Of a stretch of DNA of 64,000 bases, positions 1 to 12,635 are shown in pieces. The stretch is from Rhodeus uyekii (taxonomy: Eukaryota > Chordata > Actinopteri > Cypriniformes > Acheilognathidae), in NCBI GenBank assembly GCA_037043235.1, contig JAWRVZ010000029.1:3254001-3318000 (forward strand), read 5' to 3'. The translations under genes and the position numbers were made by a program. Under the pieces are notes generated by a model. The model saw only the letters and a program-made list of their open reading frames with translations. It had not been told where the DNA came from and searched no databases. Position 1 is the first letter of the stretch. Every line of letters starts with the position of its first letter.

Positions 1-397
1 AACATAATTAAAATTCGAAAATGTAAAAATAAGCTCATACAAAATATTTATAATATATAACTAATAATAAAATAACACTAGCCTCTTTCTGAGCATTAAA
101 TTAATAGAGCATTAACTATTTTATTTGATTGGCAAAGGATACATTTATATCCTTATATATTAATATTATATACATTATATTTATATTAATGGATAAATGA
201 CCATTAGTTAACATTAACCAACCTAGGTAACAACAGTGGAAAAGGAAAGTTACTTGAGAGATGGAGCAAGTTACAGTTTGATAAAAGAGTCTAAAGACTA
301 TATAATAACATGCATTACAATTTTTATTGTGTGGTACTTCAGGATTGGATGTTCAAATTTCTTTATAATCTATGGAGTGAAGGTAAAAGGTGCTGAC
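1..397. other. AT-rich flank, no exon seen
   Basis: This stretch is very AT-rich. I found no further HMG-box exon on the minus strand, so it is most simply read as the start of the next hmgxb4 intron. Confidence 0.5.
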
Positions 398-1743
398 CAG
401 TTTGTCTTTTTCAGGCAGCTGTTTCCACACCTCTGCGAGTTTCTTACTCAGCTCCCCGAAGACTGAAGCAGAAAAAGATCAAAAACCAATCGACCAATCA
501 CGAAACAGCACAGATGATTGACCAGATGTGACGAGAACAAGCAGCACTCACCTAATCCAGGCTGCTCCGCATTGATATTGACCCTGTACTCTTTACAGAA
601 CACCTGATAAGCTGTTGTGTTCTTCTTCTTCGGCTGACAGGAGGAAGGACAGAACATTAAAATGCCAAAACTCAAACTTCAATGTTTAAATTTTAAATCA
701 ATTTAATTTACCTTGTCCTTGTCATGTTTCTCCTTCTCCTTTTCTTCCTTCTTCTTCTTCTTCTCACCCATCAGTTCAATGTTTTGATGGTGATGGGATG
801 AGGTGGGCGGAGCCATAGCGTACAGGCCAGCAGAAGAGTTGTGATTGGATGAGCTGTGAGAATGGGAGTGGCTTTTAGACTGATCACCTGATTGGCAGAG
901 AGAGACCAGTATAAATTCAGTCAAATCAGAGACATTTGAACACAACATTTCAGAAAACTTCATTAGCAATTAATCAATCAACCCAATTTTACTAAATTCA
1001 CCTTGCAATAAAGACATTAAAATGCGTCTCACCTGGACAACTTTTCTTCCCTCCACTTCCTTTGCTGTGTTTCTTCTCCCTGGATCCTTTGTCTCGGTCT
1101 CGCTCTCTGTCCTTTTTCTTTTTGCTCTTCTTGCTCTTTTTCTTCTTTTTAGAGAGATGCGTGTACGAGTCGTCAATCACCAGTTCGCCGGCCTCTAGTT
1201 CTCCTCCTGAAGATGAGCTGTCTCCTCCCATGACTCCGTAAGAGCCGCCGTAATGACCTGATGAATACAAACACACAATAAATTCATTAAGGCTTAGAAT
1301 CAGATGATCTCAAACTAGATCACGTTTATGTAATTACAGAAAATGCACAAACGTTTTAAGTGCTGCTTGTACCAAGCAACGACCCACAGCATCCAAGCAT
1401 CAGCATTCAGTAAAACATACAGTGGATCAAGAGAAGTTCAGTGCAAATAAAACCAGATGATTTGTGGTTTGTGTCGGTCAGGGTTTCATTTGTTTGCCGT
1501 TTAGAGCGTTTGGACAAATGGATGTGGAAGTTTGTCATTAGACAGACACCATAAGAGGAGATTGATCAGTATTGAGTTATGACTGATACAGACACAGATC
1601 GAGTCAGTTTAAAAAAAAAAAATCAGAAAAAAATAATATATATATTTAAAACATTTTCAATTCTTCATTAAACCTAAAAAAAAATGTTTTGTTATATATA
1701 TATAATTTTTTTTTTAGGTTTAATAAAGAATTGAAAATGTTAT

Positions 1744-1794
<51 letters not shown>

Positions 1795-4700
1795 CAAAAC
1801 ATTTTTTTTAGGTTTAATGAAGAATTGAAAAATGTGTATATATATATATATATATATTTTTTTATATATTTTGTTATTTTTTGGATGAAATAAAAAATAT
1901 TCAATCAAACAACAATCATTTAAAAAAGTTTTTTTAATATGCAATAATACAATTAAATGACTACTATAGCTGATATTTATTATATTTATGATAAGTTGTT
2001 GTTTAGTCTGCATTTATTTTAACACCCATACAGTAAAAACTCTAAAATTGTGCAATTTTATGATTTGAAATATCTGTTATCCATTTTAATCCATTTTAAA
2101 ATGTAATTTATTCCTGTGATCAAAGCTAAATTTTCAGTGTCAAATGATCCTTTCCGAAATCATTCTAATATGATGATTTGCTATTCAATACACATTTATT
2201 ATTATCAATTTTGAAAAGAGTGATAATGTTTTTCAGGATTCTTTGATTAATAGACAGTTTAAACGATGTCTTTACTGTCAATTTGATCAATTTAATGCAA
2301 ACTTGCAGAATAAAAGTAAAATTTTTCCTCCAAAAGAAAAAATAGTACTGACCCAAAACGTTTTATTTACTGAAACAACACATTGCAAAAGTTTCTATAT
2401 ACGTTTGAATACAGTTATTGGGTGCTTTTCTTTAAAGCCCCACTAATGTCTTTTATCAGTAGACCAGAAAGAACAATATTAAAGAACAGATTAAACTAAA
2501 AAGTGTATGTTCTCACTCACCCACGACTTCCACCTCTTTCCCCACCACAGGCAATGGCTCTCGGCTGTGCTGCTTTTTCTTTAGTGGCTTCGACATCATT
2601 TTTTCTTTGTCTTTCTCCTTCTTCATCCCTGCTTTCTTTGAGCCAGAAGACGAATGATGGCCTACCACACCTGTAGAGGAAGAAGAATGAACCGGGAAGG
2701 AGAATCCCTCGTTCGTCCCTACACTTTCGTTCTTCTCTTTTGAAGAGAGGATGAGCTTCATCTTTAGTCCTTCAGCTTCACAGAGCGTCAGCGGCTCCCC
2801 TTTTCCAGCTCCTCCGTGGAACAGCAGTGACTTCGAGGAGGAGGAATGCTTTTTAGACGAGGCTGAGCCGGGCAGACGTGAGTGTGAGAAGGAGTGGCTG
2901 CTCTTTGAGCTGCCATCCTGTTTGCGGTCTTTGGAGGAGTGCGAGGAGGCGTGGGTGGGGTAGGAGGGTTTTTTGTAGAAGTGCGGGGGGGGATCGGTGC
3001 CCGTGGCCAGCGGGGAGGTGATGGCCTCCAGGAGGCCCATGGCTGTATCTGTGGAGTGGGACGGGTGAGAGGTGGAGGAGGAGGAGAGGGAAGGCGAGCG
3101 ATCTGAAGACTTGCGCTTCTTCTTGTGGGGCGGCTGGCCAGAGCTGTGATGGTCTGTGGGAAGAGAAACTATTTTAAAGCTGCATTCTGTAGTTACTGAG
3201 AAAATGCATAAGACATCAGTGTTCAAAACAGTTTTTTTAGCTTAACACAATTCTTAATGGTAAGCTTAAGAATATAATTTATAATTTGAACTGTTGGGTC
3301 CGATTTCATGTGAAATGTCAGATTGGCGTAAAAGAAAAAAGAAGACCTGGTTACTATACAGGGGTTGAGTATTTCCAAGAACAACGGGCTTGATAAGACG
3401 TGTACAGTAATACCTTGAGATAAGAGCATAATCCGTTGCAGGACGGAGCTCGGAACTCAAATTGCTCGTATCTCAAATAATTTTTTTCCCATTAGAAATA
3501 ACAGAAAAAATGTATATCTGTTCCGGCCCTCTAAAAAAACTCCCTTATTAGTGCTAATAACAATGGAAAAAACATGTTTGAATTGTTATAGAGACACACA
3601 CACACACACAAAATTATAGTATATAAGAATTCCTGTGATATAAAATAAAATGTGGTTTTAATTATGAGTTCTTGCCTTCGAGACAGACGATACAGTAGCG
3701 GATAATGACGACATGTGCGGAGGAGGAGGGAGGGAGGGATAACGTAGATTACATACATAACGCAAACCCAATACGGAAGACTCACAGGAGATGCGCACGG
3801 AAGTCGACTATGGCGACAAATACATGCCAAAAAGAAACGAGAAATGTGCTTAAATTACATCCACGAGCGAGCTCATTTTTATCCCTCGCGAACATTCCCC
3901 ACAGGCCTGAGAACAATCTTCTTTCGACTGCTGTTTTTGCTCGCGCAAACATTTTTATTTTAGTCGTGTTTATTTTACTCGTGAAGTGAACGAATGAGGC
4001 AGCTTGAGCTGCTCCGAGTGCTCAAACACTAGCATCGGCGTCTCTCGGCTGCTCGTATCACAAATCTTTACTCGTATCTCAAAGCAAAAATTAGCTCGAA
4101 TCTCAGAATACTCGTATGTCGGGACGCTCGTATCTCAAGGTATTACTGTATTCCGATTCCTCTTACTGATTAAACACAGTCATTATTAAGTGAACGCAAA
4201 CAGTTGACAATGAAAACGCACGTGTAACAGTATATTGGATCGTGCGGCTCTTAAAGGGACAGAACCCTAATATTTCTGCTGCCGTCTCTATAATAGCGTA
4301 AATCAAACAAAAGATTAAGAAAAATATATATATTCTGGACTGAATAACTGTATGTATATTTCATTCATAAAGTGCAGTTTTATTTTATTTTTTATTAGTT
4401 TCTGAACCTGAAATTTTTTCATATCTTTGTTTAGTTGTATTTATTTGTGGGATCGCTCCTTTTTTAATGATTCTTTTTTCATTTCTGAGTCTTGTCCTTT
4501 AATAATGCTTGACATTTATATTAGTTAGGCTAGTTGTTTTTCCTATGGTATTTTTAATCTAAATGCAAAATTTCCTTGTGTAACTGTTATTTAGCATGTT
4601 GATTTTTGTTCATCTACAATTAAATGTATTGCAATAAGATTTAGTATAAATGTGAAAGGTTTTTTTTCTCACCTTTTAGGAATCGGCAAGATTCACAGAA

Positions 4701-7700
4701 GAATCTGAATTCGTATGAATTTTATTATAACGAATTTTAACTTACAAAAAGCACTTTTGCTAAATATAAAAACATGTCGATTAATATGTAAACAAAAACA
4801 TTAAGTCTTAACATAATAAATACATGACTATTTCACCCAATTTTGTGCTTAGAAAACATATATGCTTATGTAACATTTCTGTTAGAATCAATGAACAACA
4901 TTCAGGAAGTGCACTGTAGCTTTAAAGGATTGATTTCCCTTAGAAAGTGACAATATCCCATATTTTGGATATGTTGGAACAGAGCTAGTGCTGCCTCTGA
5001 AAACAAGACAAAACTCCCCACCTCTATGATAGTGGTCATCACTCAAGTGCTTCTTTTTTTTCTTGTGAGAATCTCCTCCTAATAGGAAAAGGTCAGAATC
5101 CTAAAAAGACAACGGTGGATGTTGAAACAGGGATGATATGCACCACAAAAAGGATGTTAGAGACGAAACAATCCACATATGGTTACTGATCTAATACTAC
5201 AGCTACAATGGAAAGAGTAGGGATGCTCTGATCAGGGTTTTACAGACGAATCGCCATTCAGATGCACAATTATCGAAAGGTAAACTTTTGTCTCTCTAGT
5301 GGTTAAAAAACAAAACTGCACGCATTTTGTGGAAGAACATTGTTTTGCTTGTGCTTTGGGTTTGTGTGACTGTCGATGAATATGACCCTTCACAATGAAC
5401 TTCGTTAGAGAGATACTTATGGTCATTCAACTGTTCAATAACACACCTTCCTCACCTGTGGAGTAGTAAAAAAAATTAACACATGCATCAATGTAGTCGG
5501 AGCAACTTATAATGGGCTTAACATAGTGAAACAGGGTAAAACAAAGCACGTTTTAGAAGAAGGATAGATGGTGTAATGACTTATTTAAATGTTACTTTTG
5601 GACAAAAAAGTTACTAATGAAATAAAAAGAAATATACATTTTGAAAGATATATTTAATAGGCCTAAGAAAAACAAGTAGGCTGACAAAAAATGTTATTCA
5701 TATTAAAAAACATTATCACTTTCAAGCCCCAGTAAAGTAGTAAAGTCATGAGTGCATCACGACGCATGTGTGTGAATGCGCATTGGAGATTAATATTTAG
5801 TACATAAAATTGTAAATTCAGTTTTTTGCACTAACAAAGCATTTAATAAAATGTAGGTAAAACTACTGAAGTCACATTGATTGCTTTAAAGATGTCATTA
5901 CTGCCTTACTGGGGCTTGAAAGTGGTAGTTGCTTAGCCTGTCAATGGAGGGACAAAAAGTCTCAGATTTTATTAAAAACATAATAAATCATTTGTGTTCT
6001 GAAGATTAACGAATGTCTTACAGGTTTTGAACGACACAAGGGTGAGAAATTAATGTCAGAATTTTTGTGTAAATTAACCCTTACTGTTATGGGAGTTTTT
6101 TTTATATAGATATTTGAATTGTATCCAGCATCATTATTATTTTACACTTCTACTGACATACATTTTTCATCTTGTCTCCACACTACTAAAACTATCATGC
6201 AGGCCATGACTGGAAAGTGATGCTGAGGCCTTAAAATAGAAGGTTTGTGTGTATGTGATTAGAAAAGTTGAGTCATAGAAAGTGAGCATCAGTCGAGTGA
6301 TCACAGCATCCCTAAGCAAGAGTCAATGACAAGTGGCCTGAGAGGGAAAAACACAGGTCCAAATCCTTCTCAGGCCACATGTCATATCTATCTAGGTAAC
6401 ATAACATCAAGTTGCGTGTTTATTAATATATGAACACACACAGTAACAGAACATGTATACTGATGAAATCCATGACGGCAATAATTCTTGTCAACCTCTT
6501 GTTAATGAGATGCAACTCATAGGCGGAGTTTCACTTTTGTGTTTGGGGGGGCACCAGACCACGAGCTCAGTTTTTTTTATCATATTTATATATCATTAAT
6601 TTTACATATAAAATACATTTACAATGAACAATGACTTTATACCAGTGCTTCTCAATTATTTTCTGTCACGCCCCCCTAGGAAGAGGTAAACATTTCGCAG
6701 CAAAAACTTTCGCCTTATTGTTTCCATGGCAACGCGTCATGCTTGTCACCTGACATACCGCAGTCACAAAAAGCGCTGTATAATAGATTCAAAATAGTCA
6801 CCAACTTGTTGGCACCGAAAAGAAATCTTATGTGGTTGAAAACACTGAGTTGTTGTGATAAATGACAAGCTCTGAGTCCATCTTTTTTTTTTGGCTCAGT
6901 GCCAGATATCGCGTGAAAACACGTGTGAATTTAGTGGTTGATCACATGACACATGAACACCGGCGTCGTACACGTCAAAGGATGAGGGGATGATTATCTG
7001 AATTTCTGCTCTTGTTCAGTGCAAGAAAACCTACTCCCTGGCAAAAAAAGCATGTACCCCAGGGTAACGTGCGCCCCACTATTTGAGAACCACTGCTTTA
7101 TACAAAGAATAGCGAATAGAACAGACTCTTTGTAGTTGCTGTTTTGTTTTGCATCGGCAGTGATAGGGTTAACACGGGGAGTTCAGAAGTGCGGCAAAAA
7201 GTGTGTTAGACGGGTGCGCTTGTTACAGTGTGTTCTTCTTCGTTCCGATTAAAGTTCATAAACAGATCCTCCCTTGACCTGTCATAGAACTACTTCAGAC
7301 ATTACAATATCTTACCTAATGCAGAAGAAGCCACCTCTTTTTCCGAGATGCGTAGATGTCCACTGTCTTCTCTTCTGATAGATTTGACACTTTTGAATGT
7401 CCATTTTGTTTATTCAGCGCGTAAAACAGAACGAGAAGAGCGTCAACTCACGTACCGCGATACTTTGAGATTCGCAAATCGCGGGAGAATGTAATAAAGC
7501 TACAGTAATAAATTAAATACAGTAATAAAAAAATTATTAGCCACATCTTACTCATTCTATACACAGAACTAATAAGATAAAACGAGAAAATATGAATTCT
7601 GTACTAACAAAAAAACATATTCAAAGCACAAGGCAGGCATTACTTGGTTCTGGTCTGGGGGGGCAGTGCCCCCCCCAGCCCCCCCCAAACTCCGCCTATG

Positions 7701-7998
7701 ATGCAACTTGATGTTCGATGTTACCGTAACTCCCTGCTGTTACCTTGTGGTGTTTCTTGGAGGTTTTGCGCACCTGCGCTGCGATTTCCTCTTCCTCTCT
7801 TAACAGATCTTTATACGAGCGTCTCTTCTCTCTTTGGCTGCGACCAGCAACAAGACCAACCTCTCCTTCCATTCCCGAAATATCTACAAAAAACAGTTTT
7901 GCAGTAGGTTTTCAATCAATGTGCTTGGGGTTTTATACTGCTTTTGTCTAACAATCATTACCCATCATTCCTTTCTTCTTTATCTCCTCAAAGGCCAT
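398..7998 (-). CDS. hmgxb4: HMG box-containing protein 4 (5' part, 3' end beyond window)
   Basis: HMGXB4 is a nuclear HMG-box chromatin protein reported as a Wnt-signalling repressor and NURF-associated factor. Eight coding exons are visible (7962-7998, 7744-7883, 5022-5100, 2521-3153, 1033-1257, 712-887, 552-633, 398-462), giving 479 in-frame codons. The start reads MAFEEIKKKG. Conserved blocks follow in order: SQREKRRSYKDLLREEEE, SDLFLLGGDSHKKKKK, MGLLEAITSPLATG, GGELEAGELVIDDSY, a Lys-rich stretch, then the HMG box (KKKNTTAYQVFCKEYRV and FGELSKKLAEVWKQLPEKD). The frame is carried across each junction (phases 1,0,1,1,1,0,1). The rest of the HMG box and the C-terminus must lie left of base 1. 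A non-coding first exon probably sits in the CpG-rich patch near 10.6-10.9 kb. Intron between 5022 and 3153 carries a pogo-like MITE; the intron between 7744 and 5100 carries nested hAT elements. Confidence 0.93.
1600..1860. repeat. Hairpin repeats flanking a TA microsatellite
   Basis: The words TTCAATTCTTCATTAAACCT (near 1658-1677) and its inverse AGGTTTAAT[A/G]AAGAATTGAA recur three times around runs of (TA)n at 1750-1792 and near 1838-1856. The pieces can pair as hairpins. It lies in an hmgxb4 intron. Confidence 0.7.
2085..2365 (+). repeat. Interspersed DNA repeat, copy 1
   Basis: Shared blocks such as AATTTATTCCTGTGATCAAA, AATCATTCTAATATGATGAT, CTTTACTGTCA..TTGATCAA and the end word CTGACCC.AAACG match the repeat at 19439-19910 and, inverted, at 21590-21860. 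I know it as a common interspersed family in cyprinid genomes. It has no coding capacity. Confidence 0.7.
3405..4148. mobile_element. Pogo/Tigger-like MITE (family A)
   Basis: Terminal inverted repeats CAGTAATACCTTGAGATA at the left and TATCTCAAGGTATTACTG at the right, with TA on both sides (3403-3404 and 4149-4150). CTCGTATCTC words repeat inside both ends. Length about 744 bp, no transposase frame. The CAGT start and TA target duplication are typical of pogo/Tigger elements of the Tc1-mariner group. A second copy lies at 14802-15451. Confidence 0.88.
5717..5924. mobile_element. Short palindromic MITE
   Basis: A 208-bp element bounded by CACTTTCAAGCCCCAGTAA on the left and its inverse TTACTGGGGCTTGAAAGTG on the right. 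No coding frame. Superfamily unclear. It lies in an hmgxb4 intron. Confidence 0.75.
6518..7700. mobile_element. hAT-type element (outer) with 8-bp TSD
   Basis: Begins CATAGGCGGAGTTT and ends AAACTCCGCCTATG. It is flanked on both sides by the identical 8-bp word ATGCAACT (6510-6517 and 7701-7708), the target duplication size of hAT transposons. G and C runs sit next to the ends. A second hAT is nested at 6643-7095. No transposase frame. Confidence 0.88.
6643..7095. mobile_element. hAT-type MITE (nested) with 8-bp TSD
   Basis: Ends CAGTGCTTCTCAA and TTGAGAACCACTG match the hAT/Charlie terminal style. Flanking 8-bp words are identical, CTTTATAC at 6635-6642 and 7096-7103. It inserted into the older hAT at 6518-7700. 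Confidence 0.9.
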
Positions 7999-8221
7999 TC
8001 CTGGTTCTTCAGGTGGGACTGGTCAGTCTTCTGCATCGAATTTACAAAACTTATTAAACAGATTAAAATCATCAAGATCAGTACAAAAAAAACTCTCTTA
8101 CAGCTTAGATAACTAATAATTCTGTTTTGCATGAAAGTAGATTTTTATACATATTGTACTTTGCGTTTGCTCTTCAGGTTTAGTCTAAGACTTGTATTAT
8201 TATCTACTACTTTTAGAAATA

Positions 8222-9674
8222 CAGTGGAGTTCGGTTATGTCGATGTCCTCGGGGGTTGCAAAAAAGCATTGAGAAAACCGATGATCGAGATAACCCATAT
8301 AACATATATTACTGATTATCCCACATTTAACCCGCAAACGCAGATAAACCACACACTCATATAACCAGCGGGTTTTGGGTTTTGTGTAAAAAATCGTTGG
8401 CATAACCCGCACCCATAGATTAATTAACTTTTTTGTGCAAGATCACATTTCGAATTTCAAATGTTGTTTGCATGACGTCAATTATCCATAACTGTTCAGG
8501 CTCGGTACACAGCACTTCTGTGCAAAATTCACACAATAAGAAAACAAACACAAATCAGAATCAGAAGAAAAAGAAAAAGCAGTGTCTCCCGCTGTGCATC
8601 AGCACGTCCCTTCAGAAGCGAGAAGAGCCCGCCCTCATGGCAGCACAGCCAAACACGTCGTCTTGCATGATTGACAGGTCAGACAGCCAATCAGCACCAG
8701 CTGTCAGAGTGATATTACAAGCGCCAGCTGCAGTGTTGCCAACTTAGCGCCTTTTTCGCTATATTTAGCGAGTGTTCAGACCACTCTAGCGACAAATTTT
8801 CAAAAAAGCGACTAGCAACAAATCTAACGACTTTATCTGGAGTTATTGGAGACTTTTGGAGACTCTCTGAAGTGAAAGCACGTATCGTTCTTACTCTTCT
8901 CAAGGAGCAGCGAGTGCTACCGCATCCCCATCCCAAAGCACTCACAGGCGACCCGGTCCTCGCGCAGCAGCCGCTCCCAGATCCAGGGAGAGCAGATTAC
9001 TATCCACGTGCAAATTAATCGCGCATGTGCGGGAAGCCGCCGCTGGCTGATTACGCAATGGAGGTACAGGATGTAAAATGTTCTTTGTCTAAAAAATAAT
9101 TAAATCACTGCACAAAAATAAATCGCTGCATTTGTTCTACTCACACAGCCTCAGTCACGTACTCTCGTCCACTGTGTGTGTGAGCCTGTCTGTGACAAAA
9201 GCTAACTAGCTGGCTTGCTTATCATGTCTCAGTCAAAACTGTACACCCAAAAATACAGGAAGGAGTGGGAATCAAACCCTGAATTCCAAGGCTGGTTAAA
9301 GCCGTTTATTGGTGATAATGCACGGGCATACTTGTTGAAAAAGCACAGAACACAGGCAGAACACAAGAAAGTATGCAATATAGTACAGCGTGATGACCTC
9401 ACGAATATGCTAATTTACGCATGACGTCACCTAGCGACATTTAGCGACTTTTTGGCCGGGCTTTAGCAACTTTCCTTTGAAAATAGTTGGCAACACTGCG
9501 CTCGAGTCACGAGATAACCATGTGAAGTGGCGAATTTGTCCCTCTTTTGTGCTCGAGATATTAGATTTCAGCGACGTGCTAAGACAAATAGGGAGTTTGG
9601 CGGTTCCACATCAAAAACTTCGACATAATTGGATTGGCGAGTTAACCGCGAGTCGAGATAAGTGAACTCCACTG
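8222..9674. mobile_element. Pogo/Tigger-like element (family C/E/H), interrupted
   Basis: Left end CAGTGGAGTTCGGTTATGTC, right end AAGTGAACTCCACTG. TA precedes the left end (8220-8221); the right flank reads TT, so that copy of the target site is decayed. The family also occurs at 33739-35767 and 49250-49806, in the opposite orientation. A hAT-like element splits it at 8731-9498. Confidence 0.8.
8731..9498. mobile_element. hAT-like element with transposase remnant
   Basis: Ends CAGTGTTGCCAACTTAGCG and TAGTTGGCAACACTG are inverse. A short frame at 9215-9424 reads KYRKEWESNPEFQGWLKPFI then GDNARAYLL, like the N-terminal start of hAT transposases just before a BED zinc finger, but it is cut off. 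I could not find a clear 8-bp target duplication, so the superfamily rests on ends plus this remnant. Confidence 0.6.
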
Positions 9675-10560
9675 TTTCTACTTCTTTTAGCAAGTCATTC
9701 TTATTCTATAGAACATTTTAATGAAAATTAATGTAGATTTTTTATAATTATACTTTTAAACATTTCTTATTTTCCTGAAAGACAAAAAAATGCATTACTG
9801 AAATGCATTGTCAACTCTCAAGCTATATTTTTCTGTTGATATGAATAATCAGGCACATTTAGCAATATAGAGGGTGTATGATGTATATTGCAATGTTATG
9901 ATGAACTATATGAAATGAACATGCTTTTCAGAACCTAAATTTAGTTTTTTATATTGTAAATCTTAGCAAACATTCTAATAATTTGAGATACTGGTTTTCT
10001 TTGCTTTCATTGTAAGCCATAATCATCACAATATAAAATGCTGCTACATTTTACTTTATATCAAAAGTAAAATTATTATCTGAACGTTTTAATTTTTGAA
10101 TTAATTGACCAAAAAAACAAAATAATCCACGCTAATTTTTAAAGACGCAACTGTAAATACAAAACGAGCACTGGATTATGGACTAAAAATGAATTCAATT
10201 TAAGATCATTTGAATGTAATATAACATGCATATTGAAGACATAAAACAAATGATAGGAACAAATAATGGGAAAAAACGGGGGGAGGAATTCATTATAAAA
10301 ACATTTACTCATCTTCTGACTACAGTCAATGGTTTCTTCTCATTTTAATACTGTTGCATGCACAAGTGTTAAACAACTATGAATGTGAAGGCACACACAC
10401 ACTCATTAGTGACAGATGAGGCTCTGACTGCAACACACACCAGCTTTCCTCCAACTTTACTCAAGCTTCCAGTGACATTTCCCGGAATCCCAACAAACAC
10501 AAACGAGATCTGCCTCAACACTCGTTATTACACATTTCCCGCCTACTTTTGAAGAAATGC
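9675..10560. other. AT-rich stretch, nothing recognised
   Basis: AT-rich sequence between a transposon cluster and the CpG-rich patch. I see no exon or clear repeat boundary. It probably belongs to the first intron of hmgxb4. Confidence 0.4.
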
Positions 10561-10589
10561 ACACTCACACACCCCCTTCCCCTCGCTTC

Positions 10590-10900
10590 ATGAGGATCCA
10601 GCGCGAGTGGATTCGAGCAGCCGCGTTTCTGCCGGCTCGTCCGGCGCTCGCGGACCCGCGGATGCGCTGCTCGAAGGCCGGTGTCGGGTTACAACTCGAT
10701 TAACGAAGCCTTCTCGCCATGCAATTTTGTGGATTTCTTCAGCACTGCAAAAATGGCACGGAATGCATGCGATTTATGTGCAGATATCATACGTTTTATG
10801 CAAAAAGTCTGTCAAATATTACCTCGGGTTGGCTGTGGGTTTAGCTGGCGCGCGACGCCATCTTTGATGGGAGTCAACAACAAAGCAGCCAAAAATGAGG
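10590..10900 (-). promoter_or_regulatory. CpG-rich patch, probable hmgxb4 promoter
   Basis: CpG-dense sequence (for example GCGCGAG, CGCTCGCGGACCCGCGGAT) stands out from AT-rich surroundings. It lies upstream of the hmgxb4 start and just past the 3' end of ankrd54, so a minus-strand hmgxb4 promoter with a non-coding exon is the simplest reading. No start site could be defined. Confidence 0.45.
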
Positions 10901-11332
10901 AGGAGGGACTTTGAGAGCAGAGACTGGATCACAACAATGAAAGCCCTCATTTTTGACGATTAAAAATGAATTTTACTTTATAAAAGCGATATGCAAATTC
11001 ACAGTATTCTTATACGTTAGTATTACATCAAAGAGTCCACATACACTCATGGCATTATGTCATTTATTTGGCTGTCTTTCAGTCACTTACAAAAATGGAT
11101 ATACAGTAAACGGTGACATAATAGGCTACCATAAAGGCATAACATTAAGACCCAAGGACAAAAATAAAAGGCAATTCGTCATGTTAAAACTGAATCGGAA
11201 TTTTAAATAACCAGAATTACATAGTTGTGTTACATATGTAGGCATGTCATACAGTATATAAATAGTTTTTCCTATTTTCCAAACAAAAGCCACAGTTGTC
11301 CCATCCTCTCACGTCTTTTCTTCTGTCCATGT

Positions 11333-12604
11333 CTACCTGTCTCCTATATTCTGCATTTGAATACTGAGAGACGTGAAGCTGGCCAGTAGATCCGTCACCT
11401 CGTCCACCTGCGGATCACATGAAAGTCTTACACAGTCCAAAAGACACAGTTATATAAAACTATACAGTACTTATAAAACACCTTATTGGTTTTTAGAATT
11501 AAAAAAAACTATAGGTTTAATATACATACACACATACATTTTTTTTCCAGTTAACGGCCAGAACATTTTAGTTTAGGCTCACCTTATCAATATCGTCCAG
11601 AATTTCATTCTCAATCTCCATGAGAGGGTTCATATATTGTATATTATTTAAGCTGTTTCCCTGAAATATAACCCTCAGAATGCAGCCACTCACTTCTTTA
11701 AAACAGGGACTGAGTACAGGCACTCTGCAGATGTGTGTGAGCTGTACCTGCTCTCTGGTGCACGTGTTCTGCAGCCGGTTTGAGATGTGCTCTAGTTTCT
11801 CCCTCTCTTCACTCTGGCCCATTATATTCAGATATTCCCGCAGCATTTGAATGATCTACAGACATATCCAGAGATCATTGGTTCATTTTCCATTACAGCA
11901 CATATATAAGCATGTACAATACAACAATCTGAAAAGTGTGGGTGGAGCATATTAAAAACCTTTTCAGTCTGGGTCATGAATATTAATTAGGAGACGTTCC
12001 CTTTATCCAACTAAACACAACTTGCATAAATATCTTAAAATATTATCAGTGCCATTGTTTTAACACAAAACAGACATCAGTAATATTTTTTTCTAAAGGC
12101 ACATTTACTAAAGCTACTTAAATATCCGAAATGAACTAAGGTAAAACCCTGACTTAATCTAAGCCCGGTCTGTGAAACCAGGCAATCATGCTTGCCCAGT
12201 GGTCATTACAAATTACAAGCAAGCATTAAGCAGAAGCTTTTACCCAAAACAACTTACATAATAGACATTAGGACTGCAAGAAGAATATGAAGCAAAATCA
12301 TGATATAGCTTAGTACAGCAGTCAGTAACTTAACCATCTTTAAAAAAAAAACACTGTAGGGATCAGCTTTATGAAGAAAACTCAGCCAATTACAAGTCCT
12401 TTGTTGTAAGAGCCTACCGAAGTTCATGAAAAGTTTATAATAATAATAACATTAAAAGTTGAAATGCCTGTCTACAGTTCTGTTTAATGCAAAATTTTTA
12501 TTTAACTTTATGTTGTTGCATAGAATGTACGAAGCAAACCGTATGCTAAAATAACCATAATGTTACAACACTGAAATAAGCGTGTGCTTCATCTGTCAGT
12601 CAGA

Positions 12605-12635
<31 letters not shown>

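Noticed and set aside
1720..2013. 97-codon frame rich in Ile/Tyr
   Set aside because: It is a read-through of TA microsatellites; no protein-like composition.
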